From Astropecten irregularis (Eukaryota > Echinodermata > Asteroidea > Paxillosida > Astropectinidae), in the NCBI GenBank assembly GCA_963971285.1, contig OZ020251.1:496001-560000 (forward strand): DNA of 64,000 nucleotides, written 5' to 3'. Both the position numbers and the translations under genes were made by a program. Below are positions 52,001-61,546 of this stretch, piece by piece. The notes beneath the pieces are model-generated. The model was not told the origin of the DNA, searched no databases, and saw only the letters and a list, made by a program, of their open reading frames with translations. Position 1 is the first letter of the stretch, and every line of letters begins with the position of its first letter.

Positions 52001-53402
52001 AAATACACGTGAAATTTAGTTTTTCCTGAATTTGCCCCAGAAATGAGCAGGCAGATTTAAAAGATCGTGTTCAAAATAAAGAATTAGACTGCGTGCTGCC
52101 ATATATAATACACATACAGAGTAGAACGTCATAACATGATATATAAATCATTGCAGATTTCGCTATGCAGGGCGTCTTCAGATTCAAAAATTCAGATATA
52201 TGATCTACACTGAAAATAAAAATACACGTGTAATTTTGTTTTTCCTGAATTTGCCCCAGAAATGAGCAGGCAGATTTCAAAGATCGTGTTCAAAATAAAG
52301 AATTAGACTGCGCATGCGTGCTGCCATATATAATACACATACAGTGTAACCCGGTATTACATGATATGTAAAACATTACAGATTTCGCTATGCCGGGCGA
52401 CTTCAGATTCAAAAATTCAGATATATGACCTACACTGAAAATAAAAATACACGTGTAATTTAGTTTTTCCTGAATTTGCCCCAGAAATGAGCAGGCAGAT
52501 TTCAAAGATCGTGTTCAAAATAAAGAATTAGACTGCGCATGCGTGCTGCCATATATAATACACATACAGTGTAACCCGGTATTACATGATATGTAAAACA
52601 TTACAGATTTCGCTATGCGTGCCGTCTTCAGGCTCAAAAATTCAGATATATGATCTTGACTGAAAATAAAAAGACACGTGAAATTTTGTTTTTCCTGAAT
52701 TTGCCCCAGAAATGAGCAGGCAGATTTAAAATATCGTGTTCAAAATAAAGAATTAGACTGCGTGCTGTCATATATAATACACATACAGAGTAGAACGTCA
52801 TAACATGATATATAAATCATTGCAGATTTCGCTATGCAGGGCGACTTCAGATTCAAAAATTCAGATATATGATCTACACTGAAAATAAAAATACACGTGT
52901 AATTTTGTTTTTCCTGAATTTGCCCCAAAAATGAGCAGGCAGGTTTCAAAGATCGTGTTCAAAATAAAGAATAAGACTGCGCATGCGTGCTGCCATATAT
53001 AATACACATACAGTGTAACCCGGTATTACATGATATGTAAAACATTACAGATTTCGCTATGCAGGCCGTCTTCAGGCTGAAAAATTCAGATATATGATCT
53101 AGACTGAAAATAAAAAGACACGTGGAATTTTGTTTTCCCTGAGTTTGACCCAGAAATGAGCAGGCAGATTGCAAAGATCGTGTTCAAAATATAGGATTGG
53201 AAAGCGCGCTGTCATATATAATACACATAAAGTGTTGAACGTCATAACATGATTTATAAATCATTGCAGATTTCGCTATGCAGGGCCACTTCGGGTTCAA
53301 AAATTCAGATATATGATCTTGACTGAAAATAAAAAGACACGTGAAATTTTGTTTTTCCTGAATTTGCCCCAGAAATGAGCAGGCAGATTTCAAAGATCGT
53401 GT

Positions 53403-56400
53403 TCAAAATAAAGAATTAGACTGCGCATGCGTGCTGCCATATATAATACACATACAGTGTAACCCGGTATTACGTGATATGTAAAACATTACAGATTTCG
53501 CTATGCAGGCCGTCTTCAGGCTCAAAAACACAGATATATGATCTACACTGAAAATAAAAAGACACGTGAAATTTTGTTTTCCCTGAGTTTGACCCAGAAA
53601 TGAGCAGGCAGATTTCAAAGATCGTGTTCAAAATATAGGATTGGAAAGCGCGCTGTCATTTATACTTTGCACCAGAAATGAGCAGGCAGATTTCAAAGAT
53701 CGTGTTCAAAATAAAGAATTAGACTGCGTGCTGTCATATATAATACACATACAGTGTAGAACGTCATAACATGATATACAAATCATTGCAGATTTCGCTA
53801 TGCAGGGCGACTTCAGATTCAAAAATTCAGATATATGATCTACACTGAAAATAAAAATACACGTGTAATTTAGTTTTTCCTGAATTTGCCCCAGAAATGA
53901 GCAGGCAGATTTCAAAGATCGTGTTCAAAATAAAGAATTAGACTGCGCATGCGTGCTGCCATATATAATACACATACAGTGTAACCCCGTATTACATGAT
54001 ATGTAAAACATTACAGATTTCGCTATGCAGGCCGTCTTCAGGCTCAAAAATTCAGATATATGATCTAGACTGAAAATCAAAAGACACGTGAAATTTTGTT
54101 TTCCCTGAGTTTGACCCAGAAATGAGCAGGCAGATTTCAAAGATCGTGTTCAAAATATAGGATTGGAAAGCGCGCTGTCATATATAATACACATAAAGTG
54201 TTGAACGTCATAACATGATTTATAAATCATCGCAGATTTCGCTACGCAGGGCCACATCTGGTTCAAAAAATTAGATATATGATCTTGACTGAAAATAAAA
54301 AGACACGTGAAATTTTGTTTTTCCTGAATTTGCCCCAGAAATTAGCAGGCAGATTTCAAAGATCGTGTTCAAAATAAAGAATTAGACTGCGCATGCGTGC
54401 TGCCATATATAATACACATACAGTGTAACCCGGTATTACACGATATGTAAAACATTACAGATTTCGCTATGCAGGCCGTCTTCAGGCTCAAAAACTCAGA
54501 TATATGATCTAGACTGAAAATAAAAAGACACGTGAAATTTTGTTTTCCCTGAGTTTGACCCAGAAATGAGCAGGCAGATTTCAAAGATCGTGTTCAAAAT
54601 ATAGGATTGGAAAGCGCGCTGTCATTTATAATACACATAAAGTGTTGAACGTCATAACATGATTTATAAATCATTGCAGATTTCGCTATGCAGGGCGACT
54701 TCGGGTTCAAAAATTCAGATATATGATCTTGTCTGAAAATAAAAAGACACGTGAAATTTTGTTTTTCCTGAATTTGCACCAGAAATGAGCAGGCAGATTT
54801 CAAAGATCGTGTTCAAAATAAAGAATTAGACTGCGTGCTGTCATATATAATACACATACAGTGTAGAACGTCATAACATGATATATAAATCATTGCAGAT
54901 TTCGCTATGCAGGGCGACTTCAGATTCAAAAATTCAGATATATGATCTACACTGAAAATAAAAATACACGTGTAATTTAGTTTTTCCTGAATTTGCCCCA
55001 GAAATGAGCAGGCAGATTTCAAAGATCGTGTTCAAAATAAAGAATTAGACTGCGCATGCGTGCTGCCATATATAATACACATACAGTGTAACCCCGTATT
55101 ACATGATATGTAAAACAATACAGATTTCGCTATGCAGGCCGTCTTCAGGCTCAAAAATTCAGATATATGATCTAGACTGAAAATAAAAAGACACGTGAAA
55201 TTTTGTTTTTCCTGAATTTGCCCCAGAAATGAGCAGGCAGATTTCAAAGATCGTGTTCAAAATAAAGAATTAGACTGCGCATGCGTGCTGCCATATATAA
55301 TACACATACAGTGTAACCCGGTATTACGTGATATGTAAAACATTACAGATTTCGCTATGCAGGCCGTCTTCAGGCTCAAAAACACAGATATATGATCTAC
55401 ACTGAAAATAAAAAGACACGTGAAATTTTGTTTTCCCTGAGTTTGACCCAGAAATGAGCAGGCAGATTTCAAAGATCGTGTTCAAAATATAGGATTGGAA
55501 AGCGCGCTGTCATTTATACTTTGCACCAGAAATGAGCAGGCAGATTTCAAAGATCGTGTTCAAAATAAAGAATTAGACTGCGTGCTGTCATATATAATAC
55601 ACATACAGTGTAGAACGTCATAACATGATATACAAATCATTGCAGATTTCGCTATGCAGGGCGACTTCAGATTCAAAAATTCAGATATATGATCTACACT
55701 GAAAATAAAAATACACGTGTAATTTAGTTTTTCCTGAATTTGCCCCAGAAATGAGCAGGCAGATTTCAAAGATCGTGTTCAAAATAAAGAATTAGACTGC
55801 GCATGCGTGCTGCCATATATAATACACATACAGTGTAACCCCGTATTACATGATATGTAAAACATTACAGATTTCGCTATGCAGGCCGTCTTCAGGCTCA
55901 AAAATTCAGATATATGATCTAGACTGAAAATCAAAAGACACGTGAAATTTTGTTTTCCCTGAGTTTGACCCAGAAATGAGCAGGCAGATTTCAAAGATCG
56001 TGTTCAAAATATAGGATTGGAAAGCGCGCTGTCATATATAATACACATAAAGTGTTGAACGTCATAACATGATTTATAAATCATCGCAGATTTCGCTACG
56101 CAGGGCCACATCTGGTTCAAAAAATTAGATATATGATCTTGACTGAAAATAAAAAGACACGTGAAATTTTGTTTTTCCTGAATTTGCCCCAGAAATTAGC
56201 AGGCAGATTTCAAAGATCGTGTTCAAAATAAAGAATTAGACTGCGCATGCGTGCTGCCATATATAATACACATACAGTGTAACCCGGTATTACACGATAT
56301 GTAAAACATTACAGATTTCGCTATGCAGGCCGTCTTCAGGCTCAAAAACTCAGATATATGATCTAGACTGAAAATAAAAAGACACGTGAAATTTTGTTTT

Positions 56401-57110
56401 CCCTGAGTTTGACCCAGAAATGAGCAGGCAGATTTCAAAGATCGTGTTCAAAATATAGGATTGGAAAGCGCGCTGTCATTTATAATACACATAAAGTGTT
56501 GAACGTCATAACATGATTTATAAATCATTGCAGATTTCGCTATGCAGGGCGACTTCGGGTTCAAAAATTCAGATATATGATCTTGTCTGAAAATAAAAAG
56601 ACACGTGAAATTTTGTTTTTCCTGAATTTGCACCAGAAATGAGCAGGCAGATTTCAAAGATCGTGTTCAAAATAAAGAATTAGACTGCGTGCTGTCATAT
56701 ATAATACACATACAGTGTAGAACGTCATAACATGATATATAAATCATTGCAGATTTCGCTATGCAGGGCGACTTCAGATTCAAAAATTCAGATATATGAT
56801 CTACACTGAAAATAAAAATACACGTGTAATTTAGTTTTTCCTGAATTTGCCCCAGAAATGAGCAGGCAGATTTCAAAGATCGTGTTCAAAATAAAGAATT
56901 AGACTGCGCATGCGTGCTGCCATATATAATACACATACAGTGTAACCCCGTATTACATGATATGTAAAACAATACAGATTTCGCTATGCAGGCCGTCTTC
57001 AGGCTCAAAAATTCAGATATATGATCTAGACTGAAAATAAAAAGACACGTGAAATTTTGTTTTCCCTGAGTTTGACCCAGAAATGAGCAGGCAGATTTCA
57101 AAGATCGTGT
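53403..57110. repeat. 1854-bp tandem duplication in the array
   Basis: Segment 53403-55256 repeats at 55257-57110 with constant 1854-bp offset, including a shared internal deletion (CATTTATACTTTGCACC at about 53658 and 55512). An older copy of most of it starts at 49336, offset 4067. Confidence 0.88.
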
Positions 57111-59397
57111 TCAAAATATAGGATTGGAAAGCGCGCTGTCATATATAATACACATAAAGTGTTGAACGTCATAACAAGATTTATAAATCATTGCAGATTT
57201 CGCTACGCAGGGCCACTTCTGGTTCAAAAAATTAGATATATGATCTTGACTGAAAATAAAAATACACGTGAAATTTTGTTTTTCCTGAATTTGCCCCAGA
57301 AATGAGCAGGCAGATTTAAAAGATCGTGTTCAAAATAAAGAATTAGACTGCGTGCTGTCAAATATAATACACATACAGAGTAGATCGTCATAACATGATA
57401 TATAAATCATTGCAGATTTCGATATGCAGGGCGACTTCAGATTCAAAAATTCAGATATATGATCTAGACTGAAAATAAAAATACACGTGTAATTTTGTTT
57501 TTCCTGAATTTGCCCCAAAAATGAGCAGGCAGGTTTCAAAGATCGTGTTCAAAATAAAGAATAAGACTGCGTATGCGTGCTGCCATATATAATACACATA
57601 CAGTGTAACCCGGTATTACATGATATGTAAAACATTACAGATTTCGCTATGCGTGCCGTCTTCAGGCTGAAAAATTCAGATATATGATCTAGACTGAAAA
57701 TAAAAAGACACGTGGAATTTTGTTTTCCCTGAGTTTGACCCAGAAATGAGCAGGCAGATTGCAAAGATCGTGTTCAAAATATAGGATTGGAAAGCGCGCT
57801 GTCATATATAATACACATAAAGTGTTGAACGTCATAACATGATTTATAAATCATTGCAGATTTCGCTATGCAGGGCCACTTCGGGTTCAAAAATTCAGAT
57901 ATATGATCTTGACTGAAAATAAAAATACACGTGAAATTTAGTTTTTCCTGAATTTGCCCCAGAAATGAGCAGGCAGATTTAAAAGATCGTGTTCAAAATA
58001 AAGAATTAGACTGCGTGCTGCCATATATAATACACATACAGAGTAGAACGTCATAACATGATATATAAATCATTGCAGATTTCGCTATGCAGGGCGTCTT
58101 CAGATTCAAAAATTCAGATATATGATCTACACTGAAAATAAAAATACACGTGTAATTTTGTTTTTCCTGAATTTGCCCCAGAAATGAGCAGGCAGATTTC
58201 AAAGATCGTGTTCAAAATAAAGAATTAGACTGCGCATGCGTGCTGCCATATATAATACACATACAGTGTAACCCGGTATTACATGATATGTAAAACATTA
58301 CAGATTTCGCTATGCCGGGCGACTTCAGATTCAAAAATTCAGATATATGACCTACACTGAAAATAAAAATACACGTGTAATTTAGTTTTTCCTGAATTTG
58401 CCCCAGAAATGAGCAGGCAGATTTCAAAGATCGTGTTCAAAATAAAGAATTAGACTGCGCATGCGTGCTGCCATATATAATACACATACAGTGTAACCTG
58501 GTATTACATGATATGTAAAACATTACAGATTTCGCTATGCGTGCCGTCTTCAGGCTCAAAAATTCAGATATATGATCTTGACTGAAAATAAAAAGACACG
58601 TGAAATTTTGTTTTTCCTGAATTTGCCCCAGAAATGAGCAGGCAGATTTAAAATATCGTGTTCAAAATAAAGAATTAGACTGCGTGCTGTCATATATAAT
58701 ACACATACAGAGTAGAACGTCATAACATGATATATAAATCATTGCAGATTTCGCTATGCAGGGCGACTTCAGATTCAAAAATTCAGATATATGATCTACA
58801 CTGAAAATAAAAATACACGTGTAATTTTGTTTTTCTTGAATTTGCCTCAGAAATGAGCAGGCAGATTTCAAAGATCGTGTTCAAAATAAAGAATTAGACT
58901 GCGCATGCGTGCTGCCATATATAATACACATACAGTGTAACCCGTTATTACGTGATATGTAAAACATTACAGATTTCGCTATGCAGGCCGTCTTCAGGCT
59001 CAAAATTTCAGATATGATCTAGACTGAAAATAAAAAGACACGTGAAATTTTGTTTTCCCAGAGTTTGACCCAGAAATGAGCAGGCAGATTTCAAAGATCG
59101 TGTTCAAAATATAGGATTGGAAAGCGCGCTGTCATATATAATACACAGAAAGTGTTGAACGTCATAACATGATTTATAAATCATTGCAGATTTCGCTATG
59201 CAGGGCGACTTCGGGTTCAAAAATTCAGATATATGATCTTGACTGAAATTAAAAGACACTCGAAATTTTGTTTTTCCTGAATTTGCCCCAGAAATGAGCA
59301 GGCAGATTTAAAAGATCGTGTTCAAAATAAAGAAATAGACTGCGTGCTGCCATATATAATACAAATTCAGTGTAGAACGTCATAACATGATATATAA

Positions 59398-59857
59398 TGT
59401 TATGTATTGATTGTCAATTGTCAATACATATACCTTCCATTAGATATTGGTCAGTGGTCAGACATGGTCAGACAAACCGTCTACACCATGACAAGTAGTG
59501 GTCCTAATATTTACGACCTTTTCCTGGACCCACTGTACCTACTTCCTGGCAGTCCAACTTTATGGACCTGCTGACTGACATGTCTTTCACATGTCTAGCT
59601 GGTATCTTAGATGGTCATTAATCATTGTACATATAACTAACTCCTTTGTTCACTGTTCTGATATAAATGATCAGCCCTCCAAGTAGAGATATGGAGATGG
59701 TGTTGAGCCCTGATCACGAGTGGTTCAATAAATAGATATACTGTTCGATTCCATAATACTCTGCGATTGTCACACTTGTCTCATTACATGTACTTATGTT
59801 AACTGTATATTACTGATCCCGTGGGTTCAAATACTGGTGAATAAACCCCACATAACA
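59398..59857 (+). repeat. 5' long terminal repeat of a Ty3/gypsy element
   Basis: Begins TGTTATG and ends CATAACA (7-bp inverted ends, TG...CA), 460 bp. It contains a TATAAA at 59662-59667 and an AATAAA at 59727-59732, a normal order for a promoter and polyadenylation signal. TGGTGGAGAATCCGAC follows immediately and is the likely tRNA primer-binding site; the tRNA was not identified. The partner LTR lies beyond the window. Confidence 0.85.
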
Positions 59858-60604
59858 TGGTGGAGAATCCGACTCAAGACGATACAGTGAGTACATAAGT
59901 CTATATGGTCTAAAGAGACATTTTCAGCAGAGCTGCATGCGCAGCACCTGCAATATCCTAGGTGACTGCGAACGACATTTAGACCCGAATGCCCAGTTCG
60001 CAAGGCATCTGATTTAAAGAACAGAATAGCACAAACGTCAACACAAGACCAACGGGCCCGTCCCCTGGACGAGAGAAAGTCAGCTGGAAACCCCCTGATG
60101 AAGCTGAGACCCTGATGAGGCTACTGTGAGTAGAGCGTGTTAAGTCAAAACACAGCAACAGCCAACAGCCGGCCCTAGAACCTTGAGGCCAGCCAGAGGA
60201 CTCCACGGAAACGACGACATGATCCATGACCATGACGACAGATGAACACAGTACAGATGAACTCTGAACAATTAGTGCCCTCTTGAACAATTGGACATGC
60301 AATTCCATACATAATTAGTGCAGTTTAGCTTAATGTACTTCGATCTCTACATTTTTGCTACATATGTCTTGGCCCATCTTGATATTGGTAAGTGAAACCT
60401 TAGCTTATTCTTCTACCATGAGAGTCAGTGTGTGAAGTGAGTTGTACTATTCTATCGTTATTTGTTGATGCACAATTCTACCACTTGATTTGCTTCATTT
60501 ATATCTTGACACCCTAGGTTTTGATTCCTTACCATTATTAAGTACTGTATTGATTTAGTTGTATTGCACACCCTCGATCCTCAAGTTCTGTAAAATATTT
60601 GACA

Positions 60605-61546
60605 ATGGCCTCACCATCAGCCCCGACATGCCCGACCCTAAGACAGACCGACTTTCTTCCAAACCGTTTTGCGGGTGACACAATTGACAGAGACTGTTGT
60701 ACCGCGCATATTTTAACTTTCCAAGACTACCTAGACGCACACGACTATGACGCTAATGACCCAGCCCAACTAAACACAATCCTCAAAATATTTAAGCGTA
60801 GCTTACAGGGACAGGCCAGATTATGGATTGATGGTCTTACATTTGACACATATGATGCCCTTAAATCTGCCTTTATTGGTCGATTTAGTGGTACCAAATC
60901 CAAATATGCACACGTTCAAGAGTTTAACTCCCTTACGTTGACTGCTGGCGAAAGCGCAGAATTATATCTTCAGCGCGTTAGACAGTCTGCATTGCGCATA
61001 GGATATGGAGAGAAACAAATTAAGGACAAACTGTTGTCCACTCTACCGTCCAAATGTCGTACTGCTATTCTCATGTCCATTCCGGACTCAGCAGACTGCG
61101 AGGCAATTGCCAATAAGGCTCAGTGCTTTATTGATTTGGAAGGGGACACGGAACGTGAAGTTTCATTTTCGGCTCAAACCGATGAAATTCATAAACTCAG
61201 GGAAGAAATCGCTTCTCTGAGACTAGACAATGCCAAGCAACATTTCCCTCATGACCGACACTCACGTTCACCACGACGACGAGACAATGACAGCCGTGAA
61301 AGACAGACCAACCGTCATCCATCGGGTGACAGACGACGCAGCAACAGTCGCGACAGACATAATCGGTATAGCCCCAATCCACGAAACAACTATCGAAACA
61401 ATGACAATCGGAGAAAAATCATATGTGACTACTGCCTCATCCCAGGCCACAAATGGCGGGATTGCAGGAAACGTTCAAAAGACATAGACGACAGACAATC
61501 ACACAATAATGACCAAAACAAATCTCAACAGAAACAGGATTTTTAG
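60605..61546 (+). CDS. Gag polyprotein of Ty3/gypsy element
   Basis: 313 codons from ATG at 60605; an in-frame TTG six bases upstream is not needed. The capsid-like region (about residues 50-190) carries IFKRSLQGQARLWIDGL and YLQRVRQSALRIGYG, typical of retrotransposon Gag. A stretch rich in Arg, Ser, Asp and Asn follows (about 215-265). A CCHC zinc knuckle CDYCLIPGHKWRDC lies at about residues 274-287, expected to bind element RNA. Gag assembles the particle in which reverse transcription occurs. The stop TAG at 61544-61546 lies in the overlap with pol, which is in the -1 frame. Confidence 0.9.
   Translation: MASPSAPTCPTLRQTDFLPNRFAGDTIDRDCCTAHILTFQDYLDAHDYDANDPAQLNTILKIFKRSLQGQARLWIDGLTFDTYDALKSAFIGRFSGTKSKYAHVQEFNSLTLTAGESAELYLQRVRQSALRIGYGEKQIKDKLLSTLPSKCRTAILMSIPDSADCEAIANKAQCFIDLEGDTEREVSFSAQTDEIHKLREEIASLRLDNAKQHFPHDRHSRSPRRRDNDSRERQTNRHPSGDRRRSNSRDRHNRYSPNPRNNYRNNDNRRKIICDYCLIPGHKWRDCRKRSKDIDDRQSHNNDQNKSQQKQDF

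Larger units (their letters stand above)
29470..59397. repeat. 30-kb satellite array with higher-order structure
   Basis: About 135 head-to-tail monomers, mostly of 219 or 225 bp, in one orientation. Four common classes can be followed. B is 225 bp with a 6-bp CGCATG-type insertion and CCCGGTATTAC. A has GGGCGACTTCGGG or GGGCCACTTCGGG. C has CTTCAGATTC and TACACGTGTAA. D has CGCTACGCAGGGCCAC. The 6-bp insertion in the otherwise shared GACTGCGTGCTGCC accounts for the 219/225 difference. The first monomers from 29470 are the most diverged; the array ends inside a monomer at 59397 where an LTR element is inserted. The minus-strand open frames of 69-71 codons that fill the array begin at TTG, so they are not taken as genes. 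Confidence 0.97.

Noticed and set aside
66-59030. More than a hundred ~70-codon minus-strand open frames with near-identical products in the satellite, suggesting a gene family
   Set aside because: Those inspected begin at TTG inside AGATCTTTGAAATCTGCC, not ATG. They end at a recurring stop in each monomer, and most monomers are multiples of three long so the frame repeats automatically. No splice, promoter or domain evidence.
29470-59397. CENP-B box in the satellite
   Set aside because: TTTCGCTATGCAGGGC begins like the box, but the required A and CGGG are not at the right positions; the match is too weak.
1-59397. CRISPR-like repeat array
   Set aside because: The repeats are contiguous ~220-bp units without unique spacers, in eukaryotic DNA.
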